Program-made: the position numbers and the translations under genes
Part shown: positions 11,024-22,479 of the stretch, piece by piece
How the letters are laid out: each line of letters begins with the position of its first letter
Numbering within the stretch: position 1 is the stretch's first letter
From: Gnetum montanum
Lineage: Eukaryota; Streptophyta; Gnetopsida; Gnetales; Gnetaceae
Assembly (NCBI GenBank): GCA_015680685.1
Contig: MNCI01023788.1
Span: 62,001-126,000, forward strand
Reading direction: 5' to 3'
DNA: 64,000 bases
The notes under the pieces: model-generated
What the model was told of the DNA's origin: nothing
Seen by the model: only the letters and a program-made list of their open reading frames with translations
Database searches by the model: none

Positions 11024-11043
11024 ACTTAGTCATGGGGGAGATG
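11024..11043 (+). promoter_or_regulatory. internal polypurine-tract-like motif of B
   Basis: TTAGTCATGGGGGAGATG follows the end of pol. TTAGTCATGGGG is identical to the core of C's terminal polypurine tract. A T/C-rich stretch (11080-11185) follows, as in A, C and E. Function is inferred. Confidence 0.5.
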
Positions 11044-11530
11044 GCCATCATTGATGACATCTTGCATGTGTCTCCTCAGTTTTTTCAACTTTTTTGTTTT
11101 ACATAATTTTTATGTGTTTTCCATTTTCTTAGATATTTTGTAATTTCTTTTATATTTTTCTTTATTTGGATTTTGTTACATCTCTTTTTCCACTTTATTA
11201 CCATTAGGACTTTGGTGCTAAACACAACTATAAACTGATGGTGATTAATTAAACTATATTATTTAAATTGATTACTTAATAACTATATTTCATCATTGAA
11301 TTTCAACAATGATTAATGGAACATTGGTTTTCTCATGATGCTAGGTAGTGAGTTCATGTCGTTCACCCATTCCACTAAATTTCATGACATTTGTCATTTT
11401 GACAGCATTAGGTTCTTCCTTAACAATAACCTTTAAAGAACTTGTGATCTTAATACCTTTAGTCTTGGAACAAATCAAGTGGAATTGACAAGGTTGTGAA
11501 TTCAAGGGGATTTATCACCTTTTGTACTTG
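11044..11530 (+). other. first part of element B spacer
   Basis: Non-coding. It has a pyrimidine-rich tract to 11185, then sequence matching the A spacer at 2100-2200 (AAGGTTGTGAATTCAAGGGG against the A version at 2185-2205). It is interrupted at 11535 by the solo LTR and resumes at 13067. Confidence 0.55.
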
Positions 11531-11710
11531 CCTATTGAAACACCACAAAATTTTAGGCCTTGACATCTCGATTGTAAGTTTGGCTAAGTGTTAAAATGGT
11601 GGCACTTTGTCCATATTTTTCCAAGTGTTGAGTGTAGTTAGCTCCAATTTCTAGATTTGCAAAATTTTTCTAAGTGTTAGAATGATGGCACCTTCTGTAG
11701 ATTCACATGT

Positions 11711-11940
11711 CACGCTACATAGCATAGCACCCTATCACACTATATAGCATAGCACAACATAGTACCATGTCATGTTTTATAGCATAGTGCAACATAGCAT
11801 CCTACCACACTACATAGTGTAGTGCAGCATAGTACCATGTCACACTACATAGCGTAGTGCAGTGTAGCACCCTTTCACGCTATGTAGCATAGTGTAGTGT
11901 AGCACCCTGTCACACTATGTAGAGTAGCGTAGCATGTCAA
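11711..11940 (+). repeat. 35-bp tandem array inside the solo LTR
   Basis: A 25-bp partial unit at 11711, then units with an exact 35-base period at 11736, 11771, 11806, 11841, 11876 and a partial one at 11911. Each opens CACACTA or a variant and is built from TAGCATAG/TAGTGTAG submotifs. CpG/TpG variation is common between units. Confidence 0.92.
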
Positions 11941-11999
11941 GTTGTGCAATGTAGCACAATTGTTAAGCTATGAAATGTAGCACACCTATCCAGTTGTGC

Positions 12000-12231
12000 A
12001 GATAGTGTCCTATGTCCTACATGTAACATAGGACTAGTGTAGTAGACAATGTCCTATGTCCTACACATAACATAGGACAAGTATAGCAAACAGTGTCCTA
12101 TGTCCTACGTGTAACATGGGATGAGCATAGCAGATAGTGTCCTGTGTCCTACGCGTAACATGGGACAAGCGCAATAGAGAACATCTTGTATTTCATGTGT
12201 AACATGGGACAAGCCCATCCGCCAGTGTCCC
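12000..12231 (+). repeat. 44-bp tandem array inside the solo LTR
   Basis: Five units start at 12000, 12044, 12088, 12132 and 12176, with a partial one at 12220. The core is GTCCTATGTCCTAC followed by GTAACATGGGACAAG. The array lies 60 bases upstream of the TATA-like element at 12294, so it is in U3. Confidence 0.92.
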
Positions 12232-13066
12232 ATGGTCACACCCACCACACTACCACATGGCACCTAATCCACATTTTAGGTTAACCCTAGTCGTATAAGT
12301 ACCCCTATATCCTAATGTTTCAAAAGAAAAAAAAGGGAGGTAAAAGAAGAAGAGAAGGGAAGAGAGGGATTGGCTTTCATTTTTCACTAGTAAGGTAGTT
12401 GGCACTTCCATTTGGCATTCGACACTTTAGCATCTTGGCACTTAGCTCCATGGGCGAACGAGACCTAGAGCACACCACATTGGCAAAGAGGCACAACTAC
12501 ACTACATGGTATACTACAGTCCCATTGCAGCCTTGTAGAACATCATATGGTATACCATGGCTACCAACCCAACAGGCATAGTTCAACACAGTGAGTGCTA
12601 GACTTCACAGCCTAACACCACCAAGGATATAACTATGCTCCTATTGCACCTATTGTACACTATGTATACCTTTGTGAATTAGCTATGCTCCCTCTTTTAG
12701 AGCGGTGCACTACTATTCTCAAATTTTGTTATATTTCTCAAGCATTTATCTTTGGTATTTAGCATAATTCTTGTATTTTCTCACTTTTTCATACATATTA
12801 GCATGTTCAGGTCACAATTCTCAGGCCGGGACACCCTAGTATGCTCTATCTCTGTTAGACCCGATTCCTGCATGTAATGTAGTATAAACTCTTCTCACAC
12901 ATGGTCATTTTAACACCACGTAAGTCCCTATCTGATCGACAAGACTGTTCAGGGTACCCCATTTCCATTTTCTCTAGCACAGCCCTTGCACGGATTCAAG
13001 GTTAGGCTATGTACCTCATATCCTCTCGGTGTTCCATCCATTGATGTTTTTGGATGTCACACCTAT

Positions 13067-14465
13067 CATATAGAGTTTTATGCATATTTTCATCAATTCC
13101 TTATGATTTCTACTATCGACCAATAACAAGAAATAATGTATTTTCACATTGTGATTCCCATGAAAAAAGGCATATAAATTCAAAGCACACTCCTTAGACA
13201 AAATAATGGGCTATAAGCACTGGTTATGAGGCTGGAAAGACATGTTACCCATGCTTGAAGTCACCCCTTTAACTAAGGTCCTCCTCACTTCCTGCTTCTT
13301 TTTTCTTTTCTATTTGGAATGATGGTTGACTTTTGAGGGTGTTCATGAACTCTAGGTGGTCAAAAAGTCTCAATGTGTCAATTTGAAGTCACCAGAAGTG
13401 GATGGTCTTGATTCCAACTAAGGATGGAATAATATCAGGTCACCTTAATTACAACTTCACAAAGGACCTCATGTAACCAAAATGAGGAACTCCACTCCAT
13501 CATCTCTCTCTCATCATCAATTCTATCTATCTACCACCTCACCATCTCCTATCATGATTAATCATTATGTCAACTTTAATATGTCTTACTCTGGTGGTTT
13601 CTTATGTGATTTGATTTTTAACAATCCATGGCCATGAGTTATCCTTTAGGCCTATAGACTCCTAGATGTGGGGGAATTCAATGACATTAAAGTCATGAGC
13701 CTACTATGGGGAGGATCCACTTGCATACTCCTTGGTCTAGATGATTAAACTTCTAATCTCAATGTCATTTACCTTTAAAATCATTAATTTCCATCATGAA
13801 ACATCTAGTTTTTACACTTCTTACTAATCATACTCCATTCAAATCTCCTTTTCCAAACTAAATTTCAATCTCTATTCAATGATTTTTCCCTTTCTAGGCT
13901 TTTTTGGCTCTCTTTAGATTCCAATTACAGTAAGAAACTCTTTTCCCATACTTAGCTTTATAATGCAAAATTTCTTCTTTATAGCTACATTGGCATATCC
14001 CTATTGAAGCATGGGAAAAATAGTATAAAAACGTGTTAAAACATAATGAAATTTTCAAATTTTCCTCATAATGCATGGGAATTGTTTTGGCAATTTTTTA
14101 GAGCCCAAAGTATTCTAGAAGCCATAACTTTCAAATATCTTTTCCAAAACACTTTGTTCTTTGACCCTCAAGCTATCAGAGGCGAGCTTTATGTTGTGGG
14201 GGCTACAAATCTATGGTTTATGATGGAAATTTTTTTAAAAAAATTTCAACTTCCCAAGGTTTAACATATAAAATAATATTAAAAATTACTAATCTACACT
14301 TAGTTACACCTCATCAATAAACTTAGGTAGCTAAATGAATAAAATAATCAATTTTCCATGGTCACAACTAACTTAAATATAACTTTCCCAAAAGAAGAAA
14401 GATATTAAGAACATTAGAATTCATGAAATGAAAATACTAATTCTTAGTTATGTTTTTGATCATAG
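13067..14465 (+). other. second part of element B spacer
   Basis: Continues the A-type spacer: AATAATGGGCTATAAGCA at 13203, then CATGTTACCCATGCTTGAAG at 13241-13260, then the G-rich box GGGGAGGATCCACTTGCATA at 13713. Between the box and ORF2 (13740-14465) I see no coding resemblance; the clean stretch 14046-14264 has no known relatives. Confidence 0.55.
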
Positions 14466-17361
14466 ATGGCACCAAATATGGAACCCCAAGGAGAAGGACC
14501 ATTCCAATTAAGGAAGAAGCAACCAAGAGAAGGAAAGGACCAACAATCATAATAGTCTCAAGAAGAAGAGGCCAAGACCCATGTAACAAGACCTCTTTGA
14601 GAGGAGCCTGAGGTGGAATTTATCCATTATATTTCCATAGTAGAGATAGGTCAATCATAGCATGATAAGACAACACAGCCTAGGCCTAACTTGGAGGTCT
14701 ACCTTAAATGACTTCATTTCAAGGAAGTTGAAAGTTTAATTATTCAAGAACTTAACTTTGATCTCTTCTTAGAGTTGGCACTAGAGGAAGTCTACATATA
14801 ACTGTAGGGGTCTCCCATGCAACCCATTCTCTCTTCTAGTGGAAAATGGTACATGGAAGAAACTTATCTCTTCTGGAATAGCTAGTAAGAAGAAACCATA
14901 TTAAAGATAAAGGACATAAGCATCTTTTTCTTGGTTGAGGCCATTGTAAAGGCCCTTAGCTTGTCTAACCTAGGGATAATGTTCATGAAAATTTCCACAC
15001 AAGTGGACCTCAATTCTGAAAAGGAATGGCTTCAATAATGCTATGGAATGCATCATAAGGAGTGCAATGCACTTACCAAAGTAGAGAGTGTGTACTTTAA
15101 AATTGTGACCTATAACATAAACCCAATGGTGAGGCCCAACAAGGTCATTACATTCTCCATCTATGCATGCACTAATCTAAATAGAAAATTTCCTATCAAG
15201 CTCCCTCAACTCATCTTCCTCAAGATCGAGAGACACTTCAAAGAGAATGAGAAGGGGAGGAAGATACTCCCCTTCTTGTTCCTATTTTGAAAATTTGTAG
15301 AAGGGAAGGCATAGCCCATTACACTAATGACACACTTTTTCATGCTTCTTCTACCTCCTAGTAGGAGATGATGAAGGGTAAGATAGCTATTAAGCTACTA
15401 GAGAAGGAGCAACTATCATCACCACCTACTAGTGAGACCACATCGAAGGCTCAGGTAGTTGCCGAATGCATGAGAAAACTTTGTGAATAGTTGTTGTAAC
15501 AACAATAATAAGAGGAAAGTGGTGGAAAATCATTAGTCTACTAGCTAGTGTTGAGCCATCTCAATGAAGTAACTAGAACAATAAGTTGGCTATAGAAGAT
15601 TGCCACATTTTTTTCATCCAACAAATGCATGCACTTGCTAGAATGAATCCAAGTGCCTAAGTAGTTATTGTGTCCATCCATAGATAAAAAGAAATTCCAT
15701 AAATCTCTACAAATGCCATAACTTTCTTAGTGCACTTAGAGGAAGGTGAGTGAGCTACTATGCTAGTGATGCAAAACCATGTGTAGGAAATAGTGGTGGA
15801 AGTGGTGGCTAATTGAGTTGTAGAAGCATTCAATGCTTTAGTGGAAACTATGCTAGACATAATTGCACTTAAGGATGTGTAGGATTTTGTAGGTGTAGGG
15901 ATATGACGCTTAGTGTAGCCCAAAATGAGAAAGTATTGTACTAACTAGTGGGAACCAAGTAACCACATCCTGAGATCTTTGATCTCCTAGAAGAGATCAT
16001 TGTAATCCAGTTAGAGTTGCTAGAAACTAAGGGCAAGCTCATCATCATCAACATCCAACTCGGGGCAACCATCACTAAAAAATGTCAGTTAGCTACTAAG
16101 GTTTTAAAATTTAGAATTCATCTTATTAATTCCACCATTCTTAGACAAGTCATCACAAAGGATGAATCTTTCCTATAGTTTCCAAAAAAACAAAAAAACT
16201 TAAGAAGGCTAAGAATGCCAAGGAGATGGTAGTCTTTGATGCATCCTTATCGAAAGCCATTGCCATTAATATTGATAAGGGATTAGTACAAGTTCACAAG
16301 GAGACATTGGTCCTTCCCAACGAGATTCATTACTTGCATAATATTGAGAAGAAAAAGGATCAGATGGTCAAATTTGTAAGATAGCAAAAGGAGCAGCTCA
16401 CCAAGGTGAACTTAGATTTGAGGATGTTGGTAGTTGAAAACTAAAATCTATCTATGGAGGAAGCCTGGGAACTTCATCAAAAGATAACCATCATGGTAGC
16501 TACCTAGAAAAATTAGGCCCTAAAATTCAAAATAGTTAAAAATCATTTTAGGAACTAGGTGGGCCTCCTCAAGGAGGTGAACGAAAAAAAATTCAACTGG
16601 CTAAGGTGAAGATGAATGAGGCTCTCCAGCAACTCCAGCAAAGAGGTGATATATGGCAGCTGATCTTTAATGGCTTAAATTCCTACAAGAAGGAAAAAAT
16701 CTGCCTAAAGAAGTTACAAATAGAATAAATGATGGAATACATGAAACTCTCCAACCTTTGATATGAAAACTTAACAATGATGATAGTAGGTAGATCAAGG
16801 TTTGAACTAGAGAAGTAGGTGGCTAGCTTGTATCTCCTGTATGAGGTCAAGTTCAAGCATCATAAGAATACCAAGCAGAAGTTAGAAAAAACCAATGTTA
16901 TGCTTGAAGTTCTTAGGAGCAATTTTACATATCAACGAGTAGTTGCTAAGATCCTAGCTAGAATAATAAGGACTATCATGAACTGTAAAACCTAGTAAAT
17001 GTGTTTGATGTTGAATGTAAATAGTTTGTAGCATGGTTTTTCAATGTCAAGGAGTTGTTCCCTATAATACCCTATCCATGGAACATCCTTGTACTAGCCC
17101 ATATTGGTGAATCCACATGGATTGTGTATGACACAAAAATTAAGGAGGAAAATATGAAAGCATTACTAGATGATTTTTATCTTCCACCAGAAGCAACAAC
17201 TATAGCAGAACAGCCTCACTTGTAGCCACAACCACCACCATGAGTGTTAGATCCTAGTGAAGGTCCTTTAGCACCCGATGAGCCTCCACCTCCTATACTA
17301 TTTGATCTTCACTTCATATTTAGCAAACAAAGGGTTCTTACAGTCCATGTTTTTAACGATT
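14466..17361 (+). pseudogene. ORF2 of element B (unknown, coiled-coil)
   Basis: Starts MAPNMEPQGEGPF at 14466 with a basic N-terminus. A folded-looking domain at 14800-15290 reads KWYMEETYLFW, LVEAIVKALSL and KECNALTKVESVYFKI; the same order of residues occurs in E at 40120-40380, so this was a real protein. A long charged, heptad-like region follows (about 15990-16960), then LFPIIPYPWNI and TWIVYD near 17050-17130, also seen in C (30180-30250), and a Pro-rich tail (17170-17300). It sits where Athila elements carry the env-like or extra ORF. I see no transmembrane segment. It is broken by many stops. Function unknown. Confidence 0.6.
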
Positions 17362-17523
17362 AATTTTTTTTGTCACGGACATCTATTTTTGTAATTTTAT
17401 AATTCCATATAATTTGACATTTAGAGTTAGTCAATTAGAGTTAGTTAGTTAATAATCCCATACCTTCTCAATTTTGTAAGAAGCTCGATCCTACTTTTGT
17501 TGAATCAAGGATGAGTTTTCACT

Positions 17524-17537
17524 CAATAGTAGGGGTA
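17524..17537 (+). promoter_or_regulatory. terminal polypurine tract of element B
   Basis: CAATAGTAGGGGTA immediately precedes the TG of the 3' LTR. The upstream wording AAGGATGAGTTTTCAC matches C (30530-30545) and E (42828-42840). Confidence 0.65.
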
Positions 17538-18400
17538 TGATAATTTATGTAATTGGTTTCATTGATGATCATTTGTTAGTATAGCCACATCAACATAGGT
17601 CCATCAATGCATGATTTTATGCATTGATGTAGACACATTGATGTAGCTTCTATTCTTGCTTATATAAATGCATGTACCCATTGCATCTATGTCATATTAA
17701 GTCAATAGCCTAGCCAAAGTCATGTAGTTTTCCTAGCCTAAAGTTAGAATATGTTTTGGGCACTTGCAATAGAACTTCAAGGATTATAAAGATCCTTATT
17801 CGAGCATATACGTCCTTAAAGACTTTGATGTGATAGCAATAAAGACAAGATTCTTGGAACTTCTTACAATAGTAAAGAATAGATTAATGTTTTTCTTTAT
17901 GCACTTTATCATTCATGCACTTTACATTCATGTTATTAGTTAATTAAAAAACTTAATAACAATACATAAGTATGGCCACTTTGAACATAGTGCTTAACAC
18001 TTGGTAATCCTAGTAGTGACTATCTTGTATATCTAGTGATAGAAACTTGGTAACCCAGTAGCAAGTTTAGGATGCAAATGAAAAGTGGGCCTAAATTCTT
18101 AGATTAGAATTGTTAGACTAAGGCACTAGTTAGTTAAATAGTTAATCTTGAATTAATTATATTTATTTCACACTTACATTAAATAATATAAAATATAAAT
18201 AAAAATCATGTGTCTTGGCTTACACTTAACCATACAAATAAGCTTACACAAGGAAAGGTAACAAGACAACGATCGTAAGTCTCATAGCACTATCTTGTCC
18301 ATCGATGCATTTAGGGGCTAAGCCCACAGAATTCAACAAGATCGATGTTGACTACTTGTGATTCATATGGATGAGTGAAGGGATTACTTGCTACTCATCA
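17538..18400 (+). repeat. 3' LTR of element B
   Basis: Starts TGATAATT after the polypurine tract and ends CTCATCA. TATA-like TATATAAATG is at 17661. A perfect inverted repeat, CATCAATGCAT / ATGCATTGATG with a 6-base loop, is at 17602-17629. The segment GATGTAGC...TATATAAATGCATG aligns with 4083-4115 of the 5' LTR, so both belong to one family, though much diverged. Confidence 0.75.
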
Positions 18401-20160
18401 ATAATTTTAGGTATCATAAGTCTTATTGACTTAGCTGCTTACGAATCCTCTATTGATGAACAAAGTTATGTTGTACTAAATACATAACTTAATATTTATT
18501 CCTTATTCAAGTAATTCAGAACATCATCTTTGGGCTTGCTATATTTGAAAGTCCTACCTTGTTGAGAAATTCTTGTGTTTTAGTAATGTTGTTGTTTCTG
18601 GCAATGCATCTTCTTTTGATTTTCTTTCACTTCTCCATCATAAGATATAATATACTTAACTTATAACTCAATATATTATGGACTCTTGTACTTGGACTTA
18701 CTTCATTATACTTCATTAAGTTTTTCATGAGCTTAACTTCACTAGACTTTATGTAATCCTTCTTTATAACTTATTCTTCTTCTTTGCTACATCCTTACAA
18801 TGTCTGCCTTTTCTTTTTAGTTGTGATAAGTATCCATGGAAATTTTCCTTGTTGGTTAGTCTCTCATAGATTAGGCCTTCTTTAACTCTTTAAGGAATCC
18901 ACTACTTGACTGGTTATGAACTACTACCTTAATCATAACATGTCCCTTGTTCATAGTTATTCTGATACATTTTATTGTAATCTTTGGAATGTTCTTCTCT
19001 TCCTCTTTAGGAAACTGGATCATATTACAAGTGGCTCACCTTGTATCATTTTGTCCTATTTAAGAAATTATATCCTTCTTGACTTCTTCCTCTTACAAAT
19101 TACCTATCAACCTTGTTATTATATCTTTTTCCTAAATGCTTCTAACACATGTTATTCCTTATTGTTAATTTCATCTCTCTTCACCATTGTTCATAGTATT
19201 CTATCATTCTCACAAATTTTTGCTCATTAGTTCTTATTGTTCCATACTCAATAGTTATTACAAAGTTAGAACTTGCAGTCTTTTTCCTTCATGAGGAGTT
19301 ACAACTCTTAATTAAACCATCATGATCATTCAAAAATTATTAATAATTAAGTTAATAAACTAATGATTTTACCTTAACTTAGGAATATACTCTAACAATT
19401 TTTAGTATAAATCTCTATTACACTAACTAACATGGTAGTTTTAACAACAATACACAAACATTCTGTTTCACATCTCATTATGATTTTCCTACCATAAAAA
19501 CTAGTAAATATATATACACACAACTATATATATACATAAAATCAAGCTAATACACCATTATCAAGGTTGGAAATTGATGGTTAATTGTGACTATGGAAGG
19601 ACAATCTTTTATAGTTAATTTTAAAGGTTGCCTTTGAAACATAATTTTAGAGCATTATTTTGTTGTTAAAGAAACATAATTGGAAATTAAAATTACAAGA
19701 ACATAATACTATTTTCTTTATGGTTATTTATAAAAATGGTAAAACTTTCCTATGCTAATTTATAGAATAGTAAAATGCAATTGTACAATATTTCATAAAA
19801 AAAATCATAAAATACAATTGTAATTAAATTATGAAAAATAAATTTAAAAACCTATTCAAAATTTGGATACTAAGAAGTTTGAAAGAAAATTTAATAAAGA
19901 TAATATAATAAAAAACTACCATCACAACCTAATTACCCTAATTTCTACCTAATAATATATATAAAATATAGTTTATTAAAAATTTTGAACGTATTTTACA
20001 GGATAAGTTATCAAAAACAAGCTTAAGGATGTCAATTTCTAGCGCTAATTATTATCAATGATATCCTCATCTTACATTGCATATTTTTTAAAATTAAAAA
20101 CTTTAAATTTTACATATTATTTATAGGGAAAATACTGAAAAATAAGAAAATGAGCGTCAA
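18401..20160. other. unassigned AT-rich stretch
   Basis: T/C-biased on the plus strand to about 19260, then strongly AT-rich with TATA/CA microsatellite-like runs near 19505-19540. One 104-codon reading (18916-19230) is hydrophobic and Phe/Leu/Ile/Tyr-rich, as expected for T-rich DNA, with no family resemblance. No LTR ends, pol motifs or gene signals seen. Confidence 0.5.
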
Positions 20161-20164
20161 ATTC

Positions 20165-20640
20165 ACATAGTACTCATATGTATTGTATAGAGGTTAAAAA
20201 ATGTTGATGGAAAAAATTGTTTACATGCTTTTTTGATTTTGTAAAACCATTTGATTCTATTATTTATAAAAGATTATGGCTATACCTAAATAAATTAGGC
20301 ATTCCTGTGAACTTGATGGTAGCAATACAAAAGCTATACAAAGAAGTTATTATTAAGCTTAAAAGAAGAAGTTAGAAGGTAATTTTCAATTCTAGATCAA
20401 CATTGGAGTGAAACAAAGATTCCTTTTATTCCCAACTCTCTTTGTTTACTTTATTGACGAGTTGTAAGATTTGATATGTATATGGAACCAATAGTACACT
20501 ATCAAGATAGGATCTCATGAAGTAAATCTATTTCTCCATGAAGATAATATTGCCTTAATTTATACTTCTAACAAAGATATGAAAGTATATGTTGTAATTT
20601 GTAGAAAACTTTTTAAAATTGTGTTGCATGTTGATGTGAA
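20165..20640 (+). pseudogene. LINE reverse transcriptase fragment
   Basis: Across stops it reads FFDFVKPFDSIIYKRLWLYL, LGIPVNLMVAIQKLYKEV, then a CPLSP-type region degraded to YSQLSLFTLL. This is the non-LTR RT pattern (VDFxKAFDxV, LxxxGVPxxL, VKQGCPLSPxLF). It is the same family as the LINEs at 37110 (+) and 43740 (-): the minus copy has LHKIGVPSNLVGIIQSLY. The upstream RT half and the part after the palm are missing, and D starts about 50 bases downstream. Confidence 0.75.
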
Positions 20641-20689
20641 AAAATTAATAATATGGCATATAAGAAATGCAAGCTCACACACTGAAGAG

Positions 20690-22140
20690 AGTAGATAGTA
20701 GAAGAGAGGAATGAGAAAGCATTTGTTAGAAGCAAAGATAAGCTAAAGAAGAAGGAAAATGGAAGTAACAAATATAAAAACAAAGGAAAATTTTTTGTTG
20801 TAGAAGAGGTTACAAATTCAAACTCTAAAGAGAAAAATGAATGTAATTTGTGCCAATATAATCAACCCAAGGGATGTTGTCCTATCATGTTTTATTTACA
20901 ATAATTTGAGGCATACATATTAAAATCAAAATTTGTTAAAATGTAGATGCTTGGGAGATTATCTTATATACAAGGTAAATTCAGCAATCCCCATTAATAA
21001 TAATAGTATCCTATTGGGGATCACCATTAGTCACAAAACTAGTATCATTAACTATAGCAACAATCATAGTCATGAGGGATGGAACCACTAAGATAGCTAC
21101 ATCCTTACCAATAATTAGATCCTTATGGTGACTAATTTTAGCAACTAATATCTCTAGGTGATACTTTAGTTCATACTTTTTCTCTCTACTATCTAGAAAA
21201 GTACCATAAGCTTGCAACTTCATATGCAAAGTCACCATCTTACATGCCACATCTAGTTGCATCTCATACTCATCCAACTTAGAATCCCTTATTGGTAGTA
21301 ATACCACAAGTTATGCAAGGAGAACTACTAATACAACCAAAAAAAAAATCAACAAGGGAAGTTAGCACATGGGAAGAAAAAATTACCAATTCTTATGAAT
21401 CAAAATTGAAAAAATATCCTTTCTTCAAGATGAATCTAGAAAAGGCTAGAATGGCATGAACTTCATTTAATATTATTCTTCTTATACCAAATCCTCATGC
21501 TAATATCATGATTCAACCACCATCCAATAAGAACTTTATGACTTTCATGCTTACACAAATCAGTAAGTTACTAGATTAAGATAGGAGTGCTTCCTAAAAA
21601 ATGTCTAGACTTAGGAATTTTTTCAACCTATATCCAAATAGGAAGAAACACACCATATAAATCTCTACTAGATTCAAGATCAAGGTAAATATTATTTCCT
21701 AAGATATGTATAAGGCTTGAAATATATCTCCACTAAAGAAATGTAATATTAGACTAGAGCTTTCAAATTAGTTTATTGTTGTTCCACTTAAACAAGTAGA
21801 AGACATCATGACTATCATTAGCAATTGGTTGTATCTTATAAAATTATTAGTTATTCATGTGGAAAAGAATAAATAAGAGTTCCCTATCATTATAAGAAGG
21901 ACATGGCTTAGCATAATTGATGTTAAGTTGGGAATATGAAATTTGGCATTGAAACTTTTCAAAAAAAAAAAAGATGAAATCAAGCTATATAGAGACAAAG
22001 AGTTCAATGCATTACATACATCAATACTAGGTGCAATTGCATGTAGAAAGTATGGACAAAAAGAAGAGGGAGCATTCCAGCATACAAAGTATGTATAGAA
22101 GATATGTATGTGCAACATTACCTATATGCAACAACCATGA
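20690..22140 (+). pseudogene. gag-protease remnant of Athila-like copy D
   Basis: 20820-20930 reads VVEEVTNS, ECNLCQYNQPKGCCP, matching the B segment at 6540-6640. 21660-22140 matches the B protease region: an LKKCNIRLELSN-type stretch, then KLYRDKEFNALHTSILGAIACRKYG and KYV. The 5' LTR, primer site and gag N-terminus are absent. Stops are frequent, and a poly-A run at 21961 breaks the frame. Confidence 0.65.
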
Positions 22141-22479
22141 AATAAGAAGGCACCTAGTGACTAATTAATGAGACAAAATCTAGATCTAATATATGCATGG
22201 AACCAATTGAAAGAATTACAAGCATCCATGTTAAAGAAAAAAATAACAGGAAAAAACTGAAAAGACATCTTTCCTATGAAAAAAATTTCAATAAGAAGAG
22301 GATATTGAATTGGAAAAGTTAGAAATTTCTAAAAATTTTGAACCAAAATCCTTAGAAGTAAACATGATATTAAATACACTGGTATGTGTATTTTTGAATA
22401 ATGAAAAATTAGTAATCATCAATACCAATCTTGATAAAAGATAAAAGTAAAAACTACTTGTTGTTGAAAAGAAATAACC

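Larger units (their letters stand above)
11531..13066 (+). mobile_element. solo LTR (11536-13061) with target duplication CCTAT
   Basis: CCTAT at 11531-11535 and again at 13062-13066 flanks a 1526-bp block starting TGAAACACC and ending GATGTCACA. This is the TG...CA, 5-bp duplication signature of an LTR. The flanking spacer of B reads continuously when the block is removed, matching element A. TATA-like TATAAGTA is at 12294. It has no coding region, a higher GC content than its host, and two internal tandem arrays. The likely origin is LTR-LTR recombination of a Ty3/gypsy element from a different family; a chromovirus-type start (TGTAACACCCC-like) is only a resemblance. Confidence 0.88.
3889..18400 (+). 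mobile_element. Athila-like Ty3/gypsy element B (pol-bearing, dead)
   Basis: Order: LTR, truncated primer site, gag, protease, RT, RNase H, integrase, internal purine motif, spacer, ORF2, polypurine tract, LTR. After subtracting the solo LTR inserted at 11536-13061 it is about 13 kb, in the range known for Athila elements. RT wording (NLMLNWKKSHLM, and a FINDF box where Athila has FMDDF) and pol order PR-RT-RH-IN place it in the Athila lineage. After LTR position 4855 only CTAGGGA of the tRNA-Asp primer site remains. The 3' LTR is followed by ATAAT; no matching target duplication can be tested because element A abuts the 5' LTR. Confidence 0.75.

Noticed and set aside
11711-12231. CRISPR-like regular repeats
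   Set aside because: Adjacent repeats without unique spacers, inside a plant LTR with target duplication; ordinary tandem arrays.
14466-17361. ORF2 as a retroviral envelope
   Set aside because: No signal peptide, transmembrane helix or cleavage site visible; position alone is not enough.
17526-18405. Target duplication for element B
   Set aside because: The 3' flank is ATAAT, but the 5' LTR is preceded by A's polypurine tract, so no comparison is possible.
18916-19230. 104-codon hydrophobic frame, possible membrane protein
   Set aside because: T-rich DNA yields Phe/Leu/Ile/Tyr by composition; no start context, motif or conservation visible.
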